A DNA stretch of 64,000 nucleotides from Hyphomicrobium_B sp001006785 (GTDB taxonomy: Bacteria; Pseudomonadota; Alphaproteobacteria; Rhizobiales; Hyphomicrobiaceae): assembly GCF_001006785.1 (NCBI RefSeq), contig NZ_CDHO01000003.1, positions 1-64,000 of the forward strand, in the 5' to 3' direction. The notes beneath the pieces are model-generated. The model made no database searches and was not told where the DNA came from. It saw only the letters and a program-made list of their open reading frames with translations. The stretch's first letter is position 1. Every line of letters begins with the position of its first letter. Shown here in pieces: positions 47,318 to 55,135 of this stretch. Made by a program: the position numbers and the translations under genes.

Positions 47318-48958
47318 TCACCCGAACAGCGCCACCGCTTTCACCAGCGTATTCCAGACGCCCCACAGGAACGGTATTCCAACGGCGAGCCACGCGAGTA
47401 GGACCGCCGGGCTGAAGCCGCCGAAGCCGATGCCATGCGAGCCGTCCGGCAACGTCGCCGTCGAAGCCTTCGTCTTGAGCGCCGCAAGCTGCTCGTCGGT
47501 CATCATGTATTTATGATCGACCGGTCGCACGAGCGCATTGGCGATGAGGCCGATGAGCAGGAAGCCGGTCAGGATATAGAGCGTATAGTCGTAGACGGCG
47601 GCGCGCGGCACGCCGGCCGCGATTTCCGCGTCGCGAATGTATCCGATGACCAGCGGCCCTAGAATGCCGGCCGCCGACCACGCCGTCAGGATGCGGCCGT
47701 GAATTGCGCCGACGAACTGCGTGCCGAAGATGTCGGCGAGATACGCCGGAAGCGTCGCGAAGCCACCACCGTACATGCTGATGATGACGCACAGCGTACC
47801 GACGAACAGCGCCACCGATCCCATGTGCGCCAGCGTCGGCGCCAGCACGTAGAGGATCATGCCCAGAATGAAGAAGGAGAAATAGGTGACCTTGCGCCCG
47901 AGGATATCGGACAGCGAGGCCCAGGCGAAACGACCGCCGCTATTGAATAGCGACAAGAGGCTGACGAACCCGCCTGCGATGCCGGCGATCACAGCATGCT
48001 GCGAGGCGTCGAGGTCGCCGAACTTCAAGTCTGGGCGGCCGATCAGCGATCCGCCGAAGATTTCCTGCAGCATCGGCGACGCCATCGACAGCACGCCGAT
48101 ACCGGCCGACACGTTCATCCACAACGCGACCCAGATCAGCCAGAATTGCGGCGTCTTGTGCGCATCGTTGAGATGCACGTGGCCGGTCGTGATGAGCGCG
48201 TGCGTTCGCTCCTTGGATTGCGTCCATCCGTCGGGCTTCCAGCCGTCGGGCGGCACGCGGTAGCCGAAGGCGCCGCACAGCATGAACACCAGATAGATGC
48301 AGCCCATCACGGCCATCGCCTGCGCGACGCCTGACGATTGATCGTCCTTGAAATGGTTCATCAGCAGGATGGCCAGCGGCGAACCGATCATCGCGCCGCC
48401 ACCGAAACCCATGATCGCCATGCCCGTCGCCATGCCGCGGCGGTCAGGAAACCATTTGATCAGCGTTGAGACCGGCGAGATGTAGCCGAGCCCAAGTCCG
48501 ATGCCGCCGATCACACCGAGGCCAAGCCAGAACAGCCAGAGCTGATGAATATAGACGGCGAGCGCGGCGAGCAGGAAGCCGCCGCCCCAGCAGAGCGCCG
48601 CGGACACGCCCGCCCGGCGCGGGCCAGCCCGCTCGAGCCACCCTCCGAATGCCGCGGCCGACAGCCCAAGGAAAACGATCCCGAGTTCGAAGGTCACGAG
48701 CAGGCTGCTGACGCGCCAGTCGCACGTCGTCGTGAACAGCTCCTGCATCAGCGACATATCGGGACACGCCACCGGCTTCGAAATGCCGAGCGCCTGCGAC
48801 AGCGGCAGCCAGAAGACGCTGAGCCCATAGCTCATGCCGATGCAGAGGTGGATCGCAAGGGCGGCGGGCGGCACGAGCCACCGGTTGAAGCCCGCCTGCG
48901 CAACAATGCGGCCGCGGTCCAAAAGCCCCGGTGCCTGATCGGACGCCATTACCGTCAT
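47318..48958 (-). CDS. OFA family major facilitator transporter (oxalate/formate antiporter-like)
   Basis: 546 residues from the ATG at 48958, with GGGGGAGAG upstream. Twelve membrane segments; the start GFNRWLVPPAALAIHLCIGMSYGLSVFWLPLSQALG and the loops GGWLERAGPRRAG and KWFPDRRGMATGMAIMGFGGGAMIG are typical of the OxlT/YhjX group. A loop insert CPDMSLMQELFTTTCDW between the first two segments and a longer C-terminal cytoplasmic part (HKYMMTDEQLAALK) belong to the large bacterial OFA subgroup. The substrate, a small carboxylate, is uncertain. An isolated gene. Confidence 0.88.
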   Translation of the reverse strand: MTVMASDQAPGLLDRGRIVAQAGFNRWLVPPAALAIHLCIGMSYGLSVFWLPLSQALGISKPVACPDMSLMQELFTTTCDWRVSSLLVTFELGIVFLGLSAAAFGGWLERAGPRRAGVSAALCWGGGFLLAALAVYIHQLWLFWLGLGVIGGIGLGLGYISPVSTLIKWFPDRRGMATGMAIMGFGGGAMIGSPLAILLMNHFKDDQSSGVAQAMAVMGCIYLVFMLCGAFGYRVPPDGWKPDGWTQSKERTHALITTGHVHLNDAHKTPQFWLIWVALWMNVSAGIGVLSMASPMLQEIFGGSLIGRPDLKFGDLDASQHAVIAGIAGGFVSLLSLFNSGGRFAWASLSDILGRKVTYFSFFILGMILYVLAPTLAHMGSVALFVGTLCVIISMYGGGFATLPAYLADIFGTQFVGAIHGRILTAWSAAGILGPLVIGYIRDAEIAAGVPRAAVYDYTLYILTGFLLIGLIANALVRPVDHKYMMTDEQLAALKTKASTATLPDGSHGIGFGGFSPAVLLAWLAVGIPFLWGVWNTLVKAVALFG

Positions 48959-49186
48959 GTTCTCTCCCCCACGATGAATCTGTTCTTTTTGGCTTTTTGC
49001 CGGTGTTGTCGCACGGGATCTGCGACACAATCAACAGCATTGCCGCACTTGCCGTTCTGAACGATTGATGCCGGCGGTGACTTGCGCTTGGGAGCGGCGG
49101 CCATTATCGGTTTTTCGCGACGCTGACGGTGCGTCGCGCCGCCGGTTCGGCTGATAGGGCGAACTTGCGGCACCGCAGCAAAGCGG

Positions 49187-49263
49187 GATCCCGTAGCTCA
49201 GTTGGATAGAGCATCTGCCTTCTAAGCAGAGGGTCGCAGGTTCGAATCCTGCCGGGATCGCCA
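49187..49263 (+). tRNA. tRNA-Arg (anticodon TCT)
   Basis: 77 nt with an encoded CCA. Acceptor arms GATCCCG and CGGGATC pair perfectly; the loop CTTCTAA inside TCTGC/GCAGA gives anticodon TCT (reads AGA); T arm GGTTCGAATCC. The last 40 nt are duplicated at 51178-51217, marking it as the integration site of a mobile element. Confidence 0.97.
49224..49263 (+). repeat. Attachment-site repeat, left copy (tRNA-Arg 3' end)
   Basis: 40 bp identical to 51178-51217, running from the 3' side of the anticodon arm through CCA. The integrated element leaves the tRNA intact at this end. Confidence 0.9.
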
Positions 49264-49265
49264 AT

Positions 49266-49301
49266 AATTGCAGACATTTCTGTAATTGCAGACATTTCTG
49301 T
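49266..49301 (+). repeat. Tandem direct repeat, 2 x 18 bp
   Basis: AATTGCAGACATTTCTGT occurs twice head to tail, beginning 3 bp after the tRNA CCA. Each unit contains the near-palindrome CAGACATTTCTG. Confidence 0.9.
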
Positions 49302-49323
49302 CAAGTTCAGTATGCGGATGGAA

Positions 49324-49353
49324 AAGTGTGAAACAGAGCGAAGTTTCACACTT
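49324..49353 (+). terminator. Terminator-like hairpin
   Basis: AAGTGTGAAAC-N8-GTTTCACACTT, a perfect 11-bp stem, followed by the pyrimidine-rich TCATTTTCTTCGTCTTCTT. It could end the tRNA-Arg transcript. Confidence 0.65.
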
Positions 49354-49469
49354 TCATTTTCTTCGTCTTCTTCAACCCCTTGAATTGATGGACTGTAGGC
49401 ATCTCGGGCATCTACTTTTGCTCAATTAGGGGCAGCATTTGTCGGCACATTGCGAGATGCAGATAAGAC

Positions 49470-49495
49470 GAAGCCCCGCCTCAAGGCGGGGTTTC
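49470..49495 (+). terminator. Rho-independent terminator before the SIR2-like gene
   Basis: GAAGCCCCGCC-TCAA-GGCGGGGTTTC followed by GTTTCTGGTT. It is located 40 bp upstream of the SIR2-like GTG, so that gene needs a promoter between here and 49535 or read-through. Confidence 0.7.
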
Positions 49496-49534
49496 GTTTC
49501 TGGTTCTGGAATGCTCAATCAGGGGGATTGAAGG

Positions 49535-50566
49535 GTGGCGCGACGTAATACGTTATTAGTCGTTGGAGCCGGGGCAAGCGCAGAAGCAGGCTTACCGATC
49601 GGCCGCGGGCTGGCAGATCAAATTTCAAAAATCCTTCGCTTCGAGGCGGACCGCTTCGGAAGTGCAATTGGAGGGGACGAAGATTTTCGCTACCAGCTCG
49701 AACGCCACACTCAACAGGATTTTAAAAGTTTTGCGAAGACCGCTCAAACAATGTCCCCGGGGATTCTGCGCGCCCCTTCTATAGATCAGTTTATCGACAA
49801 GCATTCAGATGACGAGCGCGTTGCCATCCTCGGCAAAGCGGCAGTCATTCAAACTATCCTGAAAGCAGAGCGAAATTCCGCTCTCTATGCCGATGAGAGC
49901 AAGCGTAAAAGCATTGATAGTGTGGGAGTCCGCGCAACTTGGTACGCTGCTTTTGCCGATCTAATTTGCGCAGACACGAACAAGTCCAAGTTGGACGAAG
50001 TCTTTTGCAACGTCACAGTTGTTTGCTTCAACTACGATCGATGCATTGAACAGTTCCTGGCATTCCACCTTAGCGAACTATATAGGATACCGCTCGCGGA
50101 AGCACGTGCACGGGTGGCTGGACTGTCGATTTTGCGGCCTTATGGGCTCGTAGCCCCTCTTTACGGCGCAAACGCAATATTCTTTGGCTCAGACTTCCGC
50201 AATCACGACATCTTCTATCTCGCGAACAACATCCGGACCTTTACCCAGCAGGAACAGGATCATACTGTGGTCACGCGTATCAGGAAGGCAATCGAAGAGG
50301 CCGACACAATCGCCTTTCTCGGATTTTATTATTTGCAACAGAATATGAAGCTTCTATCGCCAGAGAAACCGACGCGAGCCACTCGAATTTACGGAACTGC
50401 ATTTGAGCGTTCGGGGCACGACGTGATCGAGATCAAAAACCGCATCAGAGGTTATCTCTATAATAAAGGACCTAATCATAAATCCGCACCCGAACTGATG
50501 ATTGATCAAACCAAGTGCGGTGCTTTGCTTCGGGATCACTCGCTAGGGCTCGATCTGACGTCTTGA
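49535..50566 (+). CDS. SIR2-like domain protein (candidate antiphage NADase)
   Basis: 343 residues from a GTG with AGGGGG 8 nt upstream. The N-terminal LLVVGAGASAEAGLPIGRGLADQI is the Rossmann-type nucleotide-binding start of SIR2-like proteins (GAGAS, 11-15). SIDQFIDKH, CFNYDRCIEQFLAFHL and ADTIAFLGFYYLQQNM match the later conserved blocks. Where many SIR2 defence effectors have a catalytic HG, this protein seems to read RPYG, which may lower or change NADase activity. No second effector or partner domain is attached. Location on a tRNA island and lower GC favour a defence role, but this is inference. Confidence 0.75.
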   Translation: MARRNTLLVVGAGASAEAGLPIGRGLADQISKILRFEADRFGSAIGGDEDFRYQLERHTQQDFKSFAKTAQTMSPGILRAPSIDQFIDKHSDDERVAILGKAAVIQTILKAERNSALYADESKRKSIDSVGVRATWYAAFADLICADTNKSKLDEVFCNVTVVCFNYDRCIEQFLAFHLSELYRIPLAEARARVAGLSILRPYGLVAPLYGANAIFFGSDFRNHDIFYLANNIRTFTQQEQDHTVVTRIRKAIEEADTIAFLGFYYLQQNMKLLSPEKPTRATRIYGTAFERSGHDVIEIKNRIRGYLYNKGPNHKSAPELMIDQTKCGALLRDHSLGLDLTS

Positions 50567-50777
50567 TTCTCAACACCGAGCGTCAGACGAGTTCAAAAAG
50601 TTTAACGCTCGACGATTGACTCGCTAATTGCGGGATTTCTCTGGGCGGTAGGGACCGCTTTGGGCGTTGTCGCTATATTCGGATACCCGATCTTCATAGT
50701 CATCGTTTTTCGGGTCAAACGTGAGCACGCCAACAGATTTTAGGATTCGATCTTTCCTTGAAAAGGCTTGGCCATGA

Positions 50778-50978
50778 TCAGCCGATTTCTGAACCGCTAA
50801 AATCCACTGCCTTAACGGTAGCATCATACAGTTTCCAGACATCGCAGCACGCACAACCGGGCTCGTGCTCTTCGCACCGAAGTCCAAACTGTTCGGTAGC
50901 AAATTGCATAAAGTGCGCCAGGAAATCGGCGCTCGCTCGATCATACTGATCGGATGTATCAGACTCGATTGTCACCAT
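50778..50978 (-). CDS. Small acidic Cys-rich ORF on the island
   Basis: 66 residues from the ATG at 50978 (MVTIESDTSDQYDRASADFLAHFM), with GGAGATAGAG directly upstream; an ATG 12 bp earlier is an alternative. Acidic and helical, with RCEEHEPGCACCDVWKLYDATVKAV containing four cysteines and a histidine that could hold a metal. Not recognised. It is convergent with the SIR2-like gene. The 200 bp between them contain a further open frame on the same strand (YEDRVSEYSDNAQSGPYRPEK) that may be a frameshifted continuation. Confidence 0.45.
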   Translation of the reverse strand: MVTIESDTSDQYDRASADFLAHFMQFATEQFGLRCEEHEPGCACCDVWKLYDATVKAVDFSGSEIG

Positions 50979-51177
50979 CTCTATCTCCATGAGAACGAAG
51001 AAGCTGAAAATACCTGCGCGGGCGCCATTGAAGCGAAATGCATTTGCAATGCATCCCAAAAAATTGTTTCACATAGGCAAGCGGGTAATTAGTGATTTGA
51101 ACACGTTAGAACGCACAGAATAGCGATCCAAAATTGCGAAAACATAATTGATTTTGTTCAAGATAGCCTAGTCTTCC

Positions 51178-51217
51178 AAGCAGAGGGTCGCAGGTTCGAA
51201 TCCTGCCGGGATCGCCA
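51178..51217 (+). repeat. Attachment-site repeat, right copy (tRNA-Arg 3' fragment)
   Basis: 40 bp identical to 49224-49263. The match decays upstream within the anticodon loop (CTTCC instead of CTTCT), and the 5' half of a tRNA is missing, so this is a remnant of integration and not a functional tRNA. Confidence 0.9.
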
Positions 51218-51252
51218 GCGGCGCGCTGCTTCGAGTGTCCGATGAGGTTTTG

Positions 51253-52254
51253 CTACCCCAGCCCGAGGAACCGCTTGATGCGGTGGCGCGGCGAAACATC
51301 GACTCGCCGCAGCTTTGCGCCAAGGCCTGGAACGTACCGCTCGCGATCGCGCGTGACCGCCTGCATATAAATGTCCGCGAAGAATGCCCGCTCCTTGCGC
51401 TTCTCGAGTTCAATCCTGCCGAGCATCGACGGCTGATAGGAATTGTCGGTGAAGATCGGCGGGATCTGATCTGTCGCGATCAGAAACATCAGCTTCGTTC
51501 GAACGCATTTCTGGCAACGCCCGCAATTGACGGGCCGCGATTTGCTATCGGTGCAAAATGAAATCGAATCGCACGCCATCTTGTTTGCAGCGATGGCCTC
51601 GATCTTTTCCGTTCTCGAAAAGTCGCTCGTAACGGTTTTGAGAGACCAGTCGGAACCCGCGAAATATCTGTTCGTGACGTGGTTCGTCCCCCACGGCCAC
51701 GACATCATGTCTTGCTCCCAGGTGTAGTCGGCCGCGATCTGTGCCGTTCCGAAAACATCAGAGAGCAAGCTCGCGCAGCCTGCGAGCGTGAAGCCATGCA
51801 AGAGGGTTGCTTTGCCGTATTGCGCGACGTCGCTCTTGATCGTCACACGCTCGATTCCGAAATGCTTCAGAAGCGGCTCGGTCTTTTTGACGAGCGCAAG
51901 AAAATTGCGGTCATTGTCCGGCTTGTAGTCCATTCCGTGAATCGTCAAAGCGCGCGACGGAAGATCTTCTTTTGGCGACGCCATCAAATGAAAAGTTGAA
52001 TCGACGCCGCCCGAATAAAACGCGAGCACACTCCGCTTGCCGCGCTGCGGCGCTACGACCTTCGATGCGTGGATTTTGACGGGCTGCAATACACCCGGAC
52101 TCCACATGGACCAGACGCGGGCGAGCTTTTCTCCATTAGCGATGACGACAGGATCGACCGGGCCATCGATCTCGATATCGCGCCCCGTCAGCATCGCGGT
52201 CGGCAGCGTATGCCAAACCGCGAAACTGTAATCGGCAAGCTGCGGCAGTTCCAA
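51253..52254 (-). CDS. PP-loop ATPase, 7-cyano-7-deazaguanine synthase (QueC)-like
   Basis: 333 residues from a TTG at 52254 with GAAGG upstream. An N-terminal domain of about 75 residues precedes the PP-loop VLAFYSGGVDSTFHL; MDYKPDNDRNF, CASLLSDVFGTAQIAADYTW and the zinc-type cysteines CGRCQKCVRTK resemble QueC, but the protein is larger and lacks the rest of a queuosine operon. Similar ATPases accompany polysaccharide genes. Upstream of the TTG the same frame continues back through protein-like codons to an ATG at 52332, interrupted by a TAG at 52303-52305, so the true 5' end is either shortened or broken. Confidence 0.72.
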   Translation of the reverse strand: MELPQLADYSFAVWHTLPTAMLTGRDIEIDGPVDPVVIANGEKLARVWSMWSPGVLQPVKIHASKVVAPQRGKRSVLAFYSGGVDSTFHLMASPKEDLPSRALTIHGMDYKPDNDRNFLALVKKTEPLLKHFGIERVTIKSDVAQYGKATLLHGFTLAGCASLLSDVFGTAQIAADYTWEQDMMSWPWGTNHVTNRYFAGSDWSLKTVTSDFSRTEKIEAIAANKMACDSISFCTDSKSRPVNCGRCQKCVRTKLMFLIATDQIPPIFTDNSYQPSMLGRIELEKRKERAFFADIYMQAVTRDRERYVPGLGAKLRRVDVSPRHRIKRFLGLG

Positions 52255-52568
52255 CCCTTCGACTTGGTAGCTTATCGTCCGGCTCCGGTCCGACAGCTTG
52301 ATCTAGTTCCCGTTCTGCTCAACCTTCCACATTGCAATTGCCTTTTCCCGTCAATTCCAATTACGGCTGCACAAATGGCAGAAGAGCGTCAGGACAATCG
52401 GGCTTCTTGCGCCAATGCTCAAGCGCCGTACTGACGGATATTCATAAATGGCAGTTCAGGTCTGGCGCACCTCCAGCAATCGGTGCGCCGCAGTGGAACG
52501 CGCAGCCACCTTCAAACCCGGCGCGACCGGCGGCTGAATCGTCTTAGAATTGTAGCTGCCGGGACACG

Positions 52569-53636
52569 TTACGCGCGCGCGCGTTCAACCGCGATCTGCG
52601 CGACCACGTCATCGAAGCACTCGGCAACGGCTTTCTGGGCGTTCGCGACGTAGTTTCGGCAGCGGGCCTGGTCCGTGTCGCTCCAGGTTGCGGCGGCGAA
52701 CAGACTATCGAGGCGTGTCGTCGACTTCAAAGTTTCCAAGTCGATGAGCTTGTGCGAGAGCTGCGCGTCATCCAGCAAGCTTTCCACTTTGTGCGTGATC
52801 GATCGCACCGCCAGAAAAGGGACACCTAGTCTCATGGCGAGACACGCGCCGTGGAATCGTCCGGAGACGATGAATTTCGTGCCGCCTGCAATGGCGCGAA
52901 GAAATGCGTCCGCGGAGCCGACGGCGCATCCGAAACGATCCGCCGTGAAATTTCCAGGCAGCACATTTCCAATTTTGTGCCGCACCTCGTATTTCACGAT
53001 CCGCATAAAAGCTTTTTTGCTCGAAAAGATCGGCACCTGCGGACGTGTTCTCATCGGCAGAAACGCGGCGTGCGTGCGACGCGCGAATGCATGAAGCAGC
53101 TTATTGACCGAGCCGAGCGTGGAGTCCGTGACGATGACTTTCTCGCCTGCGTGCCACTTGATGTCTTTTGGCGTTTCGATCGCGAGCGTGACATCGGGAC
53201 AAAGCTTCGCCGTCGCGCCGTATGACTTCGCCCTCTCGAGACTTCTCGGCTCCCGGCAGAACACGCCGGTCAAAGCGGGAAAGCCTTGAATGACGTCCTC
53301 GTCGCATTCGTCCATGACGGTATTCACGAGAAAACAGGGAATGCCGAGGTCTCGTGCGCGCCGGGCGAATTGGGATATCAAAAGCGCCTTTGGACTCCGA
53401 ACGTGCAGCGCGCCTTCACCGTTGATGACGACCCCGTCGATTGTACGCAGACGCGCAACGTCGAATTCGGAGCGAACCGGACCGACAACGGCGGCATCGA
53501 CGCCCCGAATGGCCAACTCGCGAGCGATGGCTTCCATGACCAGCGTGCTGCCATGGTGACCACCCGCACGCGTGTCGCCCATCACTAAAATCTTGGGACG
53601 CCGGCCGCCCACAAAAGATGTTCTTTCTGTAAGCAT
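52569..53636 (-). CDS. Polysaccharide pyruvyl transferase family protein
   Basis: 355 residues from the ATG at 53636 (MLTERTSFVGGRRPKILVMGD). The N-terminal KILVMGDTRAGGHHGSTLVMEAIARELAIRG, INGEGALHV, RKSL/REPRSLERAKSYGA and the late FIVSGRFHGACLAMRLGVPFLAVRS follow the CsaB/WcaK-type pyruvyl transferase pattern (G-D/N-x-G-H start, S-G-R-F-H-G-A). It would add pyruvate ketals to surface polysaccharide. It lies upstream of the PP-loop ATPase on the same strand (235 bp apart), and the two may form a small surface-polysaccharide module. The ribosome-binding site is weak. Confidence 0.82.
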   Translation of the reverse strand: MLTERTSFVGGRRPKILVMGDTRAGGHHGSTLVMEAIARELAIRGVDAAVVGPVRSEFDVARLRTIDGVVINGEGALHVRSPKALLISQFARRARDLGIPCFLVNTVMDECDEDVIQGFPALTGVFCREPRSLERAKSYGATAKLCPDVTLAIETPKDIKWHAGEKVIVTDSTLGSVNKLLHAFARRTHAAFLPMRTRPQVPIFSSKKAFMRIVKYEVRHKIGNVLPGNFTADRFGCAVGSADAFLRAIAGGTKFIVSGRFHGACLAMRLGVPFLAVRSITHKVESLLDDAQLSHKLIDLETLKSTTRLDSLFAAATWSDTDQARCRNYVANAQKAVAECFDDVVAQIAVERARA

Positions 53637-53843
53637 ATCTGGCAAAACCCGACGGCGGCGATGAAGCATCCGTGCCCGTTCTACGTGACGGTGTGCACCT
53701 TGCCAACCGCGACGACGCAATCGCCAACAACGAATTGCCAGATTACAGAGGCCGCACCGTTATTTGAGTACTTGCGCACTTAAGTACTTGAGTACGCGAG
53801 CCCTCGACGAAGCACACAAAAAATCTGTTTCTGAAAAACTGCT

Positions 53844-54248
53844 CTACTCTTTGCGAAGCGAGAAGATGTAGCCGGCCAGATCGCGAATCTCCAATCGCGT
53901 GAGACTGAGATTGGGCATCGGCGGGTGCGGCTCGGTCAGCCATGTCGTCAGATGATCGAGCGTCTGGTTCGGGCGGTTGGCGATGCCTGAAAAGCTCGGC
54001 ACGTCAGCCTGGACGGGACGATCCGATGCTTGCCCAATCAAGTGGCAAGTCGTGCACAGCGTTTTCGCCAGCCGCGCGCCGTTCTCGATATCGGGCTTTG
54101 TGGACTCGAGTCTTCCCGGCTCATCACGGATGACCGGACCTTGCGGTTCCACTTGCGCGACAGCTGCTGGCATTTGTGCTGCGAATACCGATGCGGCAGC
54201 AAACAGGCAAGCAACCGTTCGCGTTGCAATTGGAAATGCGCCCGCCAT
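53844..54248 (-). CDS. Small secreted cytochrome c
   Basis: 134 residues. The signal peptide ends near MPAAVAQ (about 31). One haem site CTTCH (65-69) in NGARLAKTLCTTCHLIG; the axial methionine is probably in PHPPMPNLSLTRLEIRDLAGYIFSLR. The class I fold suggests a soluble periplasmic electron carrier or a subunit of a periplasmic oxidoreductase. It is divergent from another small cytochrome c gene 95 bp away. Between 53762 and 53800, just downstream, is a cluster of GTACTT-type repeats. Confidence 0.88.
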   Translation of the reverse strand: MAGAFPIATRTVACLFAAASVFAAQMPAAVAQVEPQGPVIRDEPGRLESTKPDIENGARLAKTLCTTCHLIGQASDRPVQADVPSFSGIANRPNQTLDHLTTWLTEPHPPMPNLSLTRLEIRDLAGYIFSLRKE

Positions 54249-54343
54249 ATTTTCCTCCCGCCGCTGTTCAAGATCAAAACGCTTCTAGGGTGCGCGCGAT
54301 ATGCTGCAATTGATCGAGCGCAAACGCTTTCGAGGGAGATGAC

Positions 54344-54700
54344 ATGGGATTCAATCTTCGCGCCGATCGGGTAGCGCTGCTCGCGAGCCTGTTGTTCTGG
54401 CTCGGCGGCGGCACGGCCGTTGCTGCGCCGGACACGCCGCAAATCGATGGCGCGGCGATCCTCGAAAAGAACTGCGCCCGCTGCCACGCAATCGGCATGA
54501 CGGGCGATAGTACGCATAAGGAAGCGCCGCCGTTCCGCGAGATTGTCATGCGCTACCCGCCCGAGAACCTCGAAGAGTCCCTCGCCGAGGGCATTGTCTC
54601 CGGCCACGCGGATATGCCGGAATTCACGTTCTCATCGGAAGAAGTCAGCGCGATCGTCGGCTATTTGAATGATCTCAAGGCTCAGGTCACCGGCAAGTGA
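54344..54700 (+). CDS. Small secreted cytochrome c
   Basis: 118 residues with GGGAG before the ATG. The signal peptide ends at GGTAVAAP; haem site CARCH (44-48) in AILEKNCARCHAIGMTGDSTHKEAPPFREIVMRYPPENLEE; axial Met likely in GHADMPEFTFSSEEVSAIVGYLNDL. It is related in fold but not closely in sequence to the divergent cytochrome at 53844. The redox partner is unknown. tRNA-Pro follows 50 bp downstream on the other strand. Confidence 0.88.
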   Translation: MGFNLRADRVALLASLLFWLGGGTAVAAPDTPQIDGAAILEKNCARCHAIGMTGDSTHKEAPPFREIVMRYPPENLEESLAEGIVSGHADMPEFTFSSEEVSAIVGYLNDLKAQVTGK

Positions 54701-54750
54701 GGGTTGACCGCCAGAGCGCCTGAAGCACGCGCTCAATTGAGCGAAAGACT

Positions 54751-54827
54751 TGGTCGGGGCGACATGATTCGAACACGCGACCCTCTGCTCCCAAAGCAGA
54801 TGCTCTACCAGGCTGAGCTACGCCCCG
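54751..54827 (-). tRNA. tRNA-Pro (anticodon TGG)
   Basis: 77 nt with an encoded CCA. Acceptor arms CGGGGCG and CGCCCCG pair perfectly; the anticodon loop TTTGGGA in a TCTGC/GCAGA stem gives TGG; T arm GTTCGAATC. Confidence 0.96.
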
Positions 54828-55135
54828 ACAAAAGACGGGGCTTAGTAGCATGTTCGCCCGCGCGAACAAATGGACATTTGCAGAACGAATAGCCGCGCCC
54901 CGGAAGGTGATCGACGCTCGGCCCGGGGCGCAAGCAGTCTCAAGCGGTCGCAGGCGGCCGCGCCGGCCGGAAGTGTCGATCCCGTGCCACGCCCGTCCGA
55001 CGGATTGGCATCCGTGGCGACAGTTGCCTTTGCCAAAGCCCCCCTGAAATAGTAGCGAGTTGGTGAAGCTCGGCCGCCCCGTCTGGCGGTACCGTATTGT
55101 CCTGTTCCCGTTGGCGTTGCTCGCGAGTGCGTATC

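Larger units (their letters stand above)
49224..51217. mobile_element. Small genomic island inserted at tRNA-Arg(TCT)
   Basis: A segment of about 1.95 kb bounded by exact 40-bp copies of the tRNA 3' end. It is visibly richer in A and T than the surrounding genome and carries a SIR2-like gene and a small acidic ORF. No integrase gene is present between the repeats, so the element is a deletion remnant, is mobilised in trans, or spread together with a larger element. Tandem 18-bp repeats next to the left site may be recombination-protein arm sites (inference). Confidence 0.75.

Noticed and set aside
51178..51217. Second tRNA-Arg gene
   Set aside because: Only the 3' 40 nt are present; acceptor 5' strand, D arm and half of the anticodon arm are missing.
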